DNA of 64,000 nucleotides from Thermoflexus sp040289485 (GCF_040289485.1 NZ_PSLG01000002.1:1-64000), one strand, 5' to 3'. Positions 1 to 8,087 are shown, counted from the first letter of the stretch. Translations and numbers: made by a program. The notes: generated by a model not told the origin, from the sequence alone.

Positions 1-1
1 T

Positions 2-58
2 GGCGGGTTCTTCGACCCGCCCCCGCCCTTTCCCGGCGAGATCCTGACCAGGAGGTGA
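2..58 (+). CDS. C-terminal end of an upstream gene (partial)
   Basis: An open frame enters from the left edge and ends at a TGA at 56-58. Only 18 residues are visible, Pro-rich and ending in ILTRR. There is too little to assign a family. Its stop lies 6 bases before the FmdB-like start, and its last codons form the AGGAGG ribosome binding site of that gene, so the two are probably co-transcribed and coupled. Confidence 0.4.
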   Translation, partial: GGFFDPPPPFPGEILTRR

Positions 59-64
59 TGGGCG

Positions 65-301
65 ATGCCCATCTACGAATACGAGTGCCCGGTCTGTGGC
101 ATCCGCTTCGAGCGCCAGCAGCGGTTCACGGATCCTCCTGTGGAGACATGCCCGGAGGGCCATCCGGGCGTGCGCCGCGTGCTCTCCCCTGCCGGGATCA
201 TCTTCAAGGGCGATGGCTGGTATATCACCGAGAGCCGCAAGTCCTGTTCCTCCAGTTCCTCGACTACGGAGGGCGCTTCCTCTGAAAAATCCGACGAGTG
301 A
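65..301 (+). CDS. FmdB-family zinc ribbon protein
   Basis: A 78-residue protein beginning MPIYEYECPVCG, the standard opening of the FmdB/CxxC_CXXC_SSSS regulatory-protein family. The first knuckle CPVC is present (residues 8-11). The second is atypical, a Cys-Pro-Glu-Gly-His stretch near residues 29-33 rather than a clean CxxC. The tail is rich in Ser and Glu, as is usual for the family, and a Cys-Ser(5) stretch follows the SRKS segment. The start is fixed by AGGAGG at 50-55, nine bases upstream. The function of the family is not established; it is often annotated as a putative regulatory protein. Identification is by N-terminal motif and length. Confidence 0.85.
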   Translation: MPIYEYECPVCGIRFERQQRFTDPPVETCPEGHPGVRRVLSPAGIIFKGDGWYITESRKSCSSSSSTTEGASSEKSDE

Positions 302-369
302 GCCCCTCCGCCCGGACAGCGGGCGGGTGTTATACTGGGGCTAGATATCTTTCCCCGGGAGCCGGATGG

Positions 370-1497
370 ATGCGCGGCGTGTTCCGAAGGGTGGGATGGT
401 GGGGCCTGGGGCTGATGCTGGCTTGCAGCGCGCGGGCCGGGACGCTGCCTCCGCCCACGCCGACGATGCCGCCCCCCCTGGCCGTGGGGACCCCGGCGCG
501 GGCGCCGGCGGCGGCCCCGACGCCTTCCCCCCCTCCGCCCTCGCCGACGCCCGCGGAGGCGGCCCCCTTCCCGCCGGATGTCAACCCGCTCACCGGCCTG
601 AAGGTCCCCGACCCCTCGGCCCTGAATCGGCGGCCCCTGGCCATCAAGATCTCCAACTATCCCCCCGTGGTCCGCCCCCAGTCCGGTGTGGATCGGGCCG
701 ACCTGGTTTTCGAGCACTACGCCGAGGGCGGGGCGACCCGCTTCACCGCCGTCTTCCTGGGCCAGGACGCCGAGCCGGTGGGCTCCGTGCGCAGCGCCCG
801 GCTGATCGATCTGGAGATCTCGGCGATGTATCAAGCCATCCTGGCCTACTCGGGAGCCAGCGAGGGGGTGAAGGCGCGGATCCGGGCCTCGGACATCTTC
901 CGGTGGGCGCTCAGCCCCGACTTCGGCCTCGGGGCGCCCGCCTTCTGGCGGATCCCCCGGGAGGGCCTGTCCTTGGAGCACACGCTGTTCACCAGCACGC
1001 GACGCCTGTGGGAGGAGGCCGCCCGTCGAGGCCTGAACGACCGGCCCCGCTTGCAGGGGATGCGCTTCGCCGAGGCGCCGCCGGCGGGCGGGCGCCCGGT
1101 CTCCACGCTGGTCATCCCCTACCGGGTGGAGCCGGTGACCTGGCGCTACGATGCCGCCTCCGGGCGGTGGCGGCGCTGGACGGCAGGACAGCCCCATCGG
1201 GACGCCCTCACCGGGCGGCAACTGTCGGCCGCCAACGTCGTGGTCGTCTACGCCCACCACCAGACCACGGACATCCTGGAGGACCGGCTGGGGAACTATT
1301 CCATCGAGATCCAGATCTGGGGAAGCGGGCCGGCTCAGATCTTCCGGGACGGCCAGGGGTTTGACGGGCAGTGGCGCCGGCCGCGGCGGGAGGCGATGCT
1401 CACCTTCTACGACAGCCAGGGCCACCCCATACCCCTGAAGCCTGGGAACACATGGTTCGAGGTGGTTCCCCTGGAGATGGCCATCGAGGCCCGATAG
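370..1497 (+). CDS. DUF3048 domain lipoprotein (YerB-like)
   Basis: A 375-residue exported protein. The N-terminus has basic residues, a hydrophobic stretch and a lipobox-like LMLAC, so it is probably a lipoprotein. A low-complexity Pro/Thr/Ala linker (about residues 25-70) follows, then the DUF3048 region, with LTGLKVPD, RPLAIKISNYPPVRPQ-like and SVRSARLIDLEI segments typical of the family. An upstream in-frame start at 298 would put 24 non-hydrophobic residues before the signal peptide, so the ATG at 370 is preferred. A TATACT hexamer at 331-336 could be a -10 element, but I see no convincing -35. The role of YerB-like proteins is unknown; an envelope location is inferred. Confidence 0.85.
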   Translation: MRGVFRRVGWWGLGLMLACSARAGTLPPPTPTMPPPLAVGTPARAPAAAPTPSPPPPSPTPAEAAPFPPDVNPLTGLKVPDPSALNRRPLAIKISNYPPVVRPQSGVDRADLVFEHYAEGGATRFTAVFLGQDAEPVGSVRSARLIDLEISAMYQAILAYSGASEGVKARIRASDIFRWALSPDFGLGAPAFWRIPREGLSLEHTLFTSTRRLWEEAARRGLNDRPRLQGMRFAEAPPAGGRPVSTLVIPYRVEPVTWRYDAASGRWRRWTAGQPHRDALTGRQLSAANVVVVYAHHQTTDILEDRLGNYSIEIQIWGSGPAQIFRDGQGFDGQWRRPRREAMLTFYDSQGHPIPLKPGNTWFEVVPLEMAIEAR

Positions 1498-1502
1498 ACA
1501 CC

Positions 1503-2135
1503 ATGGACGCCCGGACGGCGATGCGCAAGGCGCTGATCCGGATGGCCCTCCGCCGCAGCCGCCCCGGGGGGGGGAGCCGTTGGGACCTGATGGCAGCGCG
1601 GAGGCCCTCCGTGGACGAACTCCCCGATCTCCCATCCATCCTGGATCCGCTCCCATGGGCGGTGGTGGGAGCGATGGCCGCTCGCTACTATATGCCGGAA
1701 CGGGCCACCCGGGACCTGGATGTGGCGGTGCGCGCCGCCGACGGCCTGGAGGCCCGCCGCCGGCTGCAGGCGGCCGGATTCCATTACGCCGGGGAGCTGC
1801 TCATCCTGGGATCCTCATGGCGGGCCCCCGGAGGCCTCGCGCTGGATGTGCTGGAGCTGGAGGCGGAGTGGGCGGAGGCGGCCCTGGCGGAGGCCCAGCG
1901 GAGCCGGGAGGCCACCGGCTGGCCGATCCTGCCGTTGCCTTATCTGGTCCTGATGAAGTTCGAAGCCGGGCGCTTGCAGGATCTGGCCGATATCGCCCGG
2001 ATGCTGGGCCAGGCCACCGAGGCCCAGATGCAGGCCGTCCGGGAGGTCTTCCAGCGGTATCGCCCCCAGGACCTGGAGGATCTGGAGAGCCTCCGTCTCC
2101 TGGGACGGCTGGAGCGTGGGGAGTTTGGATCGTGA
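1503..2135 (+). CDS. nucleotidyltransferase-fold protein (AbiEii-like / DUF6036-like)
   Basis: A 210-residue protein. The core 'WAVVGAMAARYYMPERATRD' followed by LDVAV resembles the G-G...RxTxDxD motif of minimal nucleotidyltransferases of the AbiEii/DUF6036 type, in which the two Asp residues bind metal. A later region with MKFEAGRLQDLADI matches the conserved 'K...R.KDLxDI' helix of the same group. It starts five bases after the preceding stop; an ATG at 1590 would also be possible. There is no partner antitoxin-like gene beside it, so an abortive-infection role is not supported here. It may be a stand-alone nucleotidyltransferase-like protein of unknown substrate. Confidence 0.55.
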   Translation: MDARTAMRKALIRMALRRSRPGGGSRWDLMAARRPSVDELPDLPSILDPLPWAVVGAMAARYYMPERATRDLDVAVRAADGLEARRRLQAAGFHYAGELLILGSSWRAPGGLALDVLELEAEWAEAALAEAQRSREATGWPILPLPYLVLMKFEAGRLQDLADIARMLGQATEAQMQAVREVFQRYRPQDLEDLESLRLLGRLERGEFGS

Positions 2136-2147
2136 GGGGATGGGCCG

Positions 2148-2564
2148 ATGGTGCTCACCGAGCGGCTGACGGTCTCGACCGGAGGGAAGGATGAGGTGGT
2201 GGATCTGACGGAGCCGGTGGCGGAGCGGGTGGCTCGCTGCGGGCTGAGGGCCGGCATCGTCACCGTCTTCGTCCCCGGATCCACCGCCGGCCTGACGACC
2301 ATGGAGTTCGAGCCGGGGGCGGTGGCAGACCTGCAGCGCTGGTTCGCGGAGATGGTCCCGGCCGACCGCCCGTATCGCCACAACCTGCGCTGGGGGGACC
2401 AAAACGGCCATTCCCACCTGCGGGCCTCCCTCATCGGTCCATCCCTGACGATCCCCTTTCGGGACGGCCGGCTGCTGCTGGGGACCTGGCAGCAGATCGT
2501 GCTGATCGATTTCGACGTCCGCCCCCGCCGGCGGGAGATCCTCCTGCAGATCATCGGGGAATGA
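2148..2564 (+). CDS. YjbQ / UPF0047 family protein
   Basis: A 138-residue protein with the full set of UPF0047 motifs. These are VFVPGSTAGLTTME near residues 41-54, the Asn-Leu-Arg-Trp-Gly-Asp-X-Asn-Gly-His-Ser-His segment, and the terminal GTWQQIVLIDFDVRPR. The conserved His and Asp residues form the presumed metal site. Members have been linked to thiamine-phosphate-synthase-like activity in complementation work, but their physiological role is unsettled. It lies 13 bases after the preceding gene and 55 before nadE, in one plus-strand run. Confidence 0.9.
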   Translation: MVLTERLTVSTGGKDEVVDLTEPVAERVARCGLRAGIVTVFVPGSTAGLTTMEFEPGAVADLQRWFAEMVPADRPYRHNLRWGDQNGHSHLRASLIGPSLTIPFRDGRLLLGTWQQIVLIDFDVRPRRREILLQIIGE

Positions 2565-2618
2565 GGCGTGGCCCGCCCCGGGGGCCTCCCAGACCCTTGG
2601 CGCCGACGAGGAGGCAGC

Positions 2619-3506
2619 ATGCGGACGTGGCAGGTGATCGAGGGGGACGGGGCGTTGGATCCGCGGCGGGTTCGGGAGTGGGTGGACGTGCGGATGCAGA
2701 TCGACCCGGACCTGGTGCGCGGGGTGCTGGTCCGCTTCATCCGGGATGAGATCACCAAGTTCGGCATGCGGCGGGCGGTGATCGGCCTCTCCGGCGGGGT
2801 GGATTCCTCGCTGACGTGTTTCCTGGCCGCCGAGGCCCTGGGGCCGGAGAACGTGTTGGCAGTGCGCATGCCCTACCGGACGTCCTCCCCCGACAGCCTG
2901 CTCCATGCCCATCTGGTGATCGAACAACTGGGGGTGCCCTCAGAGACGGTGGAGATCACCCCTATGGTGGAGCCCCTCTTCGAGCGGTTCCCGGACATGG
3001 ACCAGCGGCGCCGGGGCAACGTGATGGCCCGCATGCGCATGATTATCCTCTACGACCTCTCCGCCGCCTGGGGCGGGATGGTGGTGGGGACCAGCAACAA
3101 GACCGAGATCCTGCTGGGATACTTCACCCTCTACGGCGATGGGGCCTACGCCCTGGCCCCTCTGGGGGACCTTTATAAAAATCAGGTCCGTCAGTTGGCG
3201 CGGGCCGTCGGCGTCCCGGAGGAGATCGTCCGGAAGCTCCCCACGGCCGACCTGTGGTTGGGACAGACGGACGAGGGGGAACTGGGCGTCACCTACGACG
3301 AGGCCGATCGCATCCTCTATCTGCTGGTCGAGGAGCGCATGACCCCGGAGCAGGTCATCGCCCTGGGCTTCGACGGGGAGACCGTCCGCCGCCTGTGGGG
3401 CATGGTCCGTGAGACCCAGTTCAAGCGGCGGACGCCGATCATCGCCAAGTTGACCTCGCGGACGGTGGGGATCGACTTCCGGTATCTGCGGGACTGGGGA
3501 CATTGA
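2619..3506 (+). CDS. nadE: NH3-dependent NAD+ synthetase
   Basis: A 295-residue enzyme for the last step of NAD synthesis, the ATP-dependent amidation of deamido-NAD. The adenylation P-loop GLSGGVDSS is clear near residue 56, and GTSNKTEILLGY and the later KLPTADLW/GQTDEGELG segments are diagnostic for the NadE family. There is no N-terminal glutaminase domain, so ammonia or an external amidotransferase is the nitrogen source. The ATG at 2619 is chosen over an upstream GTG at 2568 because GAGGAGG lies just before it and the homologous part begins there. Its stop overlaps the rsmD start (TGATG). Confidence 0.95.
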   Translation: MRTWQVIEGDGALDPRRVREWVDVRMQIDPDLVRGVLVRFIRDEITKFGMRRAVIGLSGGVDSSLTCFLAAEALGPENVLAVRMPYRTSSPDSLLHAHLVIEQLGVPSETVEITPMVEPLFERFPDMDQRRRGNVMARMRMIILYDLSAAWGGMVVGTSNKTEILLGYFTLYGDGAYALAPLGDLYKNQVRQLARAVGVPEEIVRKLPTADLWLGQTDEGELGVTYDEADRILYLLVEERMTPEQVIALGFDGETVRRLWGMVRETQFKRRTPIIAKLTSRTVGIDFRYLRDWGH

Positions 3507-4063
3507 TGCGGGTGATCTCCGGCTCGGCCAAGGGCCGCCGGCTGAAGAGCCTCCCGGGCGCCGGCACCCGACCCATCGCGGATCGGGTCAAGACAGCGCT
3601 TTTCGACATCCTGGGGGCTTCCGTCGTGGGGGCCCGGGTGCTGGATCTTTTCGCCGGCACCGGGAGCGTGGGCATCGAGGCCCTGAGCCGGGGGGCGGCG
3701 GAGGCTGTGTTCGTGGAGAAGGACCCACGGGCGGTCCGGGTCCTGCGGGAGAACCTGCAGCGGACCGACTTGGCGGACCGGGCGCGGGTGGTGCGGGGGG
3801 ATGTCTTTGTTTTCCTGCGCTCGGGCCGGGTCGAGCCGTTCGACCTGATCTACGTGGCGCCCCCGCAGTATCGGGGATGGTGGCGGCGGACCCTGGAGGC
3901 CCTGGATGCGCAGCCGGGGTGGCTGGCTCCGGAGGGGCGGATCGTGGTCCAGATCCACCCCCGGGAGTTCGAAGCCCTGTCCCTGAGCCAACTGGCCCTG
4001 GCGGACCGCCGGGATTACGGGAGCACCGTGTTGTGTTTCTATCGCCGGAAAGAAGAGGGGTAG
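3506..4063 (+). CDS. rsmD: 16S rRNA (guanine966-N2)-methyltransferase RsmD
   Basis: A 185-residue SAM-dependent methyltransferase of the RsmD family. It begins MRVISGSAKGRRL, has PIADRVKTALFDIL, and has the SAM-binding motif VLDLFAGTGSVGIEALSRG. The catalytic motif, normally (D/N)PP(F/Y), reads APPQY here within LIYVAPPQYRGWW. As far as I recall this variant is common in Chloroflexota RsmD, so I do not read it as inactivation. The start ATG overlaps the nadE stop by one base, which implies coupling. It modifies G966 of 16S rRNA in the assembling 30S subunit. Confidence 0.9.
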   Translation: MRVISGSAKGRRLKSLPGAGTRPIADRVKTALFDILGASVVGARVLDLFAGTGSVGIEALSRGAAEAVFVEKDPRAVRVLRENLQRTDLADRARVVRGDVFVFLRSGRVEPFDLIYVAPPQYRGWWRRTLEALDAQPGWLAPEGRIVVQIHPREFEALSLSQLALADRRDYGSTVLCFYRRKEEG

Positions 4064-4068
4064 AGCCG

Positions 4069-4470
4069 ATGCCCCGCACCGGGATCGCCGATCTGCCGCT
4101 CCACACCGGCCGGGCGCCCCGCTGGCTCTTCGCGCTGAACATGGTGGCGGCGGAAGCGGAGGACGCTCGCCAGGCGGTCGCCGCCCTGGCCCGGGAGAAG
4201 AGCTCCGACGCCTGCCGGCCCGCCACGAGATCCTGATCCGCGACATCCATCCGGAGCGCCTGGCCTCGATCCTGGTGCAGACCGACGAGGCCCAGCTGGA
4301 CTCCTTCGCAGCCCTCCTGGGCCTGCCGGCGGTCGGGGACAAGACGATCCGCGCCTTGGCCCTCCTCTCTTCTACGGGACCCCGCCCGTTTCGCCTTCGC
4401 CCCCGGGGGGAAGGATCGCCATCCGTTCCCCGTGGACCGCGCCCTCTGCGATCGGTCGATTGGCTGGACG
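4069..4470 (+). pseudogene. remnant of a DUF763-family gene
   Basis: The stretch opens with ATG and reads MPRTGIADLPLHTGRAPRWLF, the signature start of DUF763 proteins (about 370 residues when intact). After about 14 more residues the frame ends at a TGA. A second frame then picks up HEILIRDIHPERL and DEAQLDSFAALLGLPAVG + DKTIRALALL, and after another shift a third frame reads FYGTPP and FAFAPGGKDRHPFPVDRA + LCDRSI. All of these are in the order expected for DUF763. Only N-terminal and C-terminal-half scraps remain, joined by internal deletions and at least two frameshifts. The end point is where recognisable similarity stops. Confidence 0.8.
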
Positions 4471-4489
4471 CGCACGGAACGCTTACAAT
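4460..4489 (+). promoter_or_regulatory. putative sigma70-type promoter for the epimerase gene
   Basis: TTGGCT at 4460-4465 (4 of 6 to TTGACA) and TACAAT at 4484-4489 (5 of 6 to TATAAT) are separated by 18 bases. Transcription would begin near 4497, leaving a leader of about 25 bases before the ATG at 4522. The -35 lies in the last codons of the DUF763 remnant. Confidence 0.45.
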
Positions 4490-4521
4490 CGAAGCGGAGA
4501 CCCCGGATGGGGAGAGGGAAG

Positions 4522-4929
4522 ATGCCCCGGCTGAACCACATCGCCATTGTCGTGGAGGATCTGGAGGCAGCCGTGCCGTTTTTCCGGGATCTGCTGGGGC
4601 TGCCTCTGAAGCGGATCGCCGAGGTGCCGGCGGAGGCGGTGCGCGTGGCCTTCTTCCCCACAGAGGGAGGGGAGATCGAGTTGGTCCAGCCCACCACGCC
4701 AGACTCGGGGGTCGCCCGCTTCCTCGCCCGCCGGGGGCCCGGCCTCCACCACCTCTGCGTGGAGGTGGAGGACCTCGAGGGCATCATGGGGCGGCTTCGG
4801 GAGGCCGGCGTGCCCCTGATCCACGAGGCACCGCTCGTGGGATCCGACGGCACCCGGTATGCCTTCATCCATCCGAAGGGCGCCTTCGGGGTCCTGATCG
4901 AACTTTACGAACGGCCAGGCCGCGCTTAG
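4522..4929 (+). CDS. mce: methylmalonyl-CoA epimerase
   Basis: A 135-residue vicinal-oxygen-chelate (glyoxalase fold) protein. It opens MPRLNHIAIVVEDLEAAV, with the metal-ligand His at residue 6, and contains GPGLHHLCVEVEDLEGIM (second ligand His) and FGVLIELYER (Glu ligand). These match methylmalonyl-CoA epimerase, which interconverts the 2R and 2S forms of methylmalonyl-CoA in propionate and odd-chain metabolism. GGAGAGGGA lies just upstream of this ATG; longer in-frame starts would add codons inside the DUF763 remnant. No mutase gene is nearby. Another VOC lyase is possible but less likely. Confidence 0.85.
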   Translation: MPRLNHIAIVVEDLEAAVPFFRDLLGLPLKRIAEVPAEAVRVAFFPTEGGEIELVQPTTPDSGVARFLARRGPGLHHLCVEVEDLEGIMGRLREAGVPLIHEAPLVGSDGTRYAFIHPKGAFGVLIELYERPGRA

Positions 4930-4937
4930 GGGCGGCC

Positions 4938-6140
4938 ATGCGGGTGGTCTTCGACGGCCGGGTGATCAATGATCGCTTCCCGGGCATCGGCCGCTATGCT
5001 TACCGCTTGCTGGAAGCCCTGATCCAAACGGGCGGGGAGGACCTGGAGCTGACGGTGCTCTACACCCCCACCCTCCCGAACCGGCGGTGGGCGCTGGAGA
5101 CCCTGGCCTCCCCCCGCGTCCGGCTGGTCCCCCTGAGGGCTCCCCCTTTCTCCCTGGCGGAGCACGTGGTGGTCCCACGGGCGATCCCGCGGGATCCGGC
5201 GGTCATCGTGCACGGGCTCCATTACGCGATGCCGTTGGGGCTGCTGGCCCACCCCGCCCCGGTGATCCTGACCCTCTACGATCTCACCCCGCTGCGCGTC
5301 CCCGAGGGGTGGTCGCCGCTCCAGCGGGGGGTGTATCGCCTCTGGCACCGCATCGCGCTGCGCCACGCCCGGGCGCTGATGGTCGTCTCCAAGGCCGCGC
5401 GGGACGACCTGCGGCGGGCCTTCGGGGATCTGAGGGGCCCCATCGCCGTGGTCCCCGGCGCCGCCGATCCGGCGTTCTTCCCCCGCCCGCGGGAGGCGGT
5501 GCGGGCGGTCCTGGCCCGCTATGCCCTGTGCGCGCCGTATCTCCTCTATGTCGGGATCAACAAGCCCTCGAAAAACCTGGGGCGGCTGCTGGAGGCGTGG
5601 CGAGCGATCCGGGGAGGGCTGGCCGAGGAGGGAAGGTTGCCGGATCTGGTCCTGGCAGGGCCGATGGATCCCCGCTATCCCCTGGAGGCGGACGAGGGGG
5701 TGCGGATCCTGGGGATGGTTCCCGAGGAGGATCTCCCGGCCCTCTACACGGGGGCGCGGCTCACGGTCCTGCCCTCCTTGTGGGAAGGGTTCGGCCTGCC
5801 GATCCTGGAGGCCATGGCCTGCGGGACGCCGGTGGCCTGTTCGGATCTCCCACCGCTGCGGGAGGTGGCCGGGGATCTGGCGGCCTTCTTCAACCCGCGG
5901 GACGTGGCGGACATGGCCCGGACCCTCCGGGCGGCATGGGTCCGCGCAGGCCAGGACCCCGACTGGCGCGCGGCAGTCCAACACCACGCCCGCCGCTTCT
6001 CATGGGGGGAGTCCGCCCGGCGGGCCCTGGATCTTTACCGGCAGGCCCTGGCGACGGATGCCGCCCTCAGGCGGAGGAAGGGCGCGGGCGCCGCCGGCCC
6101 GGACGAAGAGGGGTCCGATAGGGCGGCAGGTCCAGGGTGA
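4938..6140 (+). CDS. glycosyltransferase family 4 protein
   Basis: A 400-residue GT-B enzyme. The N-terminus MRVVFDGRVINDRFPGIGRY with the GIGRY loop, the middle PYLLYVGINKPSKNLGRLL and the C-terminal PSLWEGFGLPILEAMACGTP with its E(x7)E donor-site motif are classic for GT4 enzymes of the mannosyl/rhamnosyl group. It is predicted to be cytosolic or membrane-associated, transferring a sugar from a nucleotide donor. It starts nine bases after mce. The last 74 bases of the gene overlap the end of the opposing helicase-loader gene; the tail (about 25 residues, Arg/Ala/Gly-rich) is probably not part of the fold. Confidence 0.9.
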   Translation: MRVVFDGRVINDRFPGIGRYAYRLLEALIQTGGEDLELTVLYTPTLPNRRWALETLASPRVRLVPLRAPPFSLAEHVVVPRAIPRDPAVIVHGLHYAMPLGLLAHPAPVILTLYDLTPLRVPEGWSPLQRGVYRLWHRIALRHARALMVVSKAARDDLRRAFGDLRGPIAVVPGAADPAFFPRPREAVRAVLARYALCAPYLLYVGINKPSKNLGRLLEAWRAIRGGLAEEGRLPDLVLAGPMDPRYPLEADEGVRILGMVPEEDLPALYTGARLTVLPSLWEGFGLPILEAMACGTPVACSDLPPLREVAGDLAAFFNPRDVADMARTLRAAWVRAGQDPDWRAAVQHHARRFSWGESARRALDLYRQALATDAALRRRKGAGAAGPDEEGSDRAAGPG

Positions 6141-7443
6141 TGACCGTCACCCGGGCCTCGTCGCTCAGGCGGGCGACCAGGCGGGCGTCCAGGTTCTCCG
6201 GCGGGGTGGCCGTGGTGATCACGGTGGGCGCCGCCGCCAGGTAACGGTAGTTGAGCAACTGATACAGTTTCTCCCGGGCCCACGGCGTGGCGCTCTCCGT
6301 GCCCAGGTCGTCCAGAACCAGGAGGGGGGCCAGTTTCACCTCGTCGAAGCGCCGGTCGTAGGGCTGGTCGCTGCGCGGATGAAAGGCCGCCCGCAGCCAG
6401 TCCAAAAGGTCCGGGACCACCACGAAGAGGGCGGGGATCCCGCGGGCGGCGACGGCGTTGGCGATGGCGGCGGCCAGATGGGTCTTGCCGGACCCGTAGT
6501 GTCCGGCCAGGACCAGCCAGCCATGGGGATCCTCGGCGAAGGCCCGGGCGATGGCCACCGCCTCTCGTAAGTTCTCCCGCTCGCGCGGGAGGAGCTCCGG
6601 CCGGTCCCGGAAGGTCTCGAAGGTCATCTCCCGCAGCAGGGGGAGGATGTTCAGTTCCGGGCCCCCTGGCCGCCCCCCGCGCCGAAAGTCCGGCGCCAGG
6701 ATGGTCACGATCTCCACCAGGCGAGCGTCCTGAAGGCGGGAGCGCAGACGGGGCTCGAAGGCCTCCAACGGGAGGTTGGTGGTGATCACGGTGGGGCGGC
6801 GGGCGTTGTAGCGCCAGTCCAGCAACTGGAACAGTTTCTCCTGAGCCCACGGTGTGCTCTGCTGGGCCCCCAGGTCGTCCAGGATCAGGACGGGGGCTTC
6901 CCGCAGCGCCCAGAACCGCTCCGCATAGGAGGTCTCGGCGTCGGGGGAGAAGGCCGCCCGCAGTTCATCGAGGAGGTCGGGGACGTTGACGAAGCGGACC
7001 GGGACGCCCCGCTCCAGCAGGCGATGGGCGATGGCAGCGGCCAGGTGGGTCTTGCCGCATCCGGTTCCCCCGCGCAGCACCAGCCACCCCTGGGGGTCCT
7101 CGGCGAAGGCCCGGGCCCGCTCATAGGCCCGCCGCAAGGTCCGGGCCTGGTCATGGCTCAGGCCGATCCCGTCGGGCAGGAAGGTCTCGAAGCGCTTGTC
7201 CTGAAGCACCTGCAGAGGGCCGACGGCCAGCGCCCGTTCCCGCTGGGCCGCTGGGCACCCGCAGGGGACGGCGCGGCCGAAGAGGGGATGCTCCGGGGGC
7301 ACGTCGTAGGAGATATAGCCCAGGCCCCCGCAGATCGGGCAGGCTTCCGCCTCCGGCTCCGGGCCCCTCGGGGTGCCCTCAGGGCGCTCCCTGTCGCCGG
7401 AGCCTTTTCCAAGATTCGACAACATGTCGCCGATGGGCTTCAT
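6067..7443 (-). CDS. tandem AAA+ DnaC/DnaI-like helicase loader
   Basis: A 458-residue protein with an N-terminal zinc-binding knuckle (CPICGG then CGC, about residues 36-63) and two DnaC/IstB-type AAA+ modules in a row. Module 1 (about residues 85-255) has Walker A GGTGCGKT and Walker B LILDDLGA. Module 2 (about 275-440) has GHYGSGKT and LVLDDLGT. Each also has a TVITT sensor-1 region. Single-module DnaC/DnaI/IstB proteins are about 230-320 residues, so this is an internal duplication. It is downstream of the DnaD-like and dnaB genes on the same strand and overlaps the former by 65 bases, so it probably loads the DnaB helicase. The zinc knuckle matches primosomal DnaI-type loaders. Confidence 0.85.
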   Translation of the reverse strand: MKPIGDMLSNLGKGSGDRERPEGTPRGPEPEAEACPICGGLGYISYDVPPEHPLFGRAVPCGCPAAQRERALAVGPLQVLQDKRFETFLPDGIGLSHDQARTLRRAYERARAFAEDPQGWLVLRGGTGCGKTHLAAAIAHRLLERGVPVRFVNVPDLLDELRAAFSPDAETSYAERFWALREAPVLILDDLGAQQSTPWAQEKLFQLLDWRYNARRPTVITTNLPLEAFEPRLRSRLQDARLVEIVTILAPDFRRGGRPGGPELNILPLLREMTFETFRDRPELLPRERENLREAVAIARAFAEDPHGWLVLAGHYGSGKTHLAAAIANAVAARGIPALFVVVPDLLDWLRAAFHPRSDQPYDRRFDEVKLAPLLVLDDLGTESATPWAREKLYQLLNYRYLAAAPTVITTATPPENLDARLVARLSDEARVTVITLDLPPYRTPLRPGRRRPRPSSA

Positions 7444-8080
7444 CGGTGCCTCCAGTCTCTCGGCCCTCCGTCGCCCAGCGTTCCAGGATCCGGCGGACGT
7501 AGGACCAGCGCCGGACGTTGCGGGAGACGGCGATCCGGATGGCCTCCTCGATCCACTCCGCCGGGTAGGTCCGCGCTGCCTCCTCCAGTTCCTGGGCGAT
7601 CAGGGGGGTGAGCAGCCCGATGTTCTGCTCGTAGAGGGCGAACAGGTTGGGGCGGTCGGCGACCAGGACCGCCGACTCCCCCAGGTCCAGGCGGGCCGGG
7701 CGCCCCCCTTGCCGGATCGCCTCATAGGCCAGGCGGCCGCGGGGGGTGTTCAGCAGATAGAGGTCATCCTCCTGTCCCTCCTCCACCACGCGGATGTGGA
7801 GGAGGGTGCCCCGGGCCACCGCCCGGTGGAGCCCCTCCCGGATCTCCTGGACCGAGAGGGCCGCCCGTAGGGCCGGATCGGCCTCCAGTTCCGAGCGCCG
7901 CACGATCCGCAGGCTCCCCGTCTTGCGGGTCAGGTGATAAAAACAGGCGAGGGTCACCCGCAGCTCCCCGGGATGGTCGATGCGGGGGAGCAGCTCGGTG
8001 AAAAAAGTCTCCGGGATCGGGACGGTTCGGGTTTTCCCGGACGGGAAACCCAGGAAGGACGGCTCTTTCTCCGCGGGCAT
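7379..8080 (-). CDS. DnaD-domain replication protein
   Basis: A 233-residue protein. The N-terminal half (residues 15-110) looks like the winged-helix replication-initiation domain (FFTELLPRIDHPGELRVTL, then KTGSLRIVRRSEL). The C-terminal part has the DnaD motif: NLFALYEQNIGLLTPLIAQEL, then YPAEWIEEAIRIAV, and WSYVRRILERW. DnaD-like proteins act in primosome assembly in Bacillota and are found beside DnaC-like loaders. It lies seven bases after dnaB and overlaps the loader gene, which supports a replication-restart or initiation role. I give no gene symbol because one-to-one equivalence with Bacillus DnaD or DnaB is not shown. Confidence 0.8.
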   Translation of the reverse strand: MPAEKEPSFLGFPSGKTRTVPIPETFFTELLPRIDHPGELRVTLACFYHLTRKTGSLRIVRRSELEADPALRAALSVQEIREGLHRAVARGTLLHIRVVEEGQEDDLYLLNTPRGRLAYEAIRQGGRPARLDLGESAVLVADRPNLFALYEQNIGLLTPLIAQELEEAARTYPAEWIEEAIRIAVSRNVRRWSYVRRILERWATEGRETGGTDEAHRRHVVESWKRLRRQGAP

Positions 8081-8087
8081 CTTCCCC

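Noticed and set aside
1503..2135. A toxin-antitoxin or abortive-infection module
   Set aside because: Only a nucleotidyltransferase-like protein is present; no antitoxin-like partner flanks it, and its neighbours are housekeeping genes.
3776..3900. Inactive RsmD because the DPPY motif reads APPQY
   Set aside because: The whole surrounding motif is well kept and, to my knowledge, this variant is usual in the phylum, so I treat it as a lineage feature.
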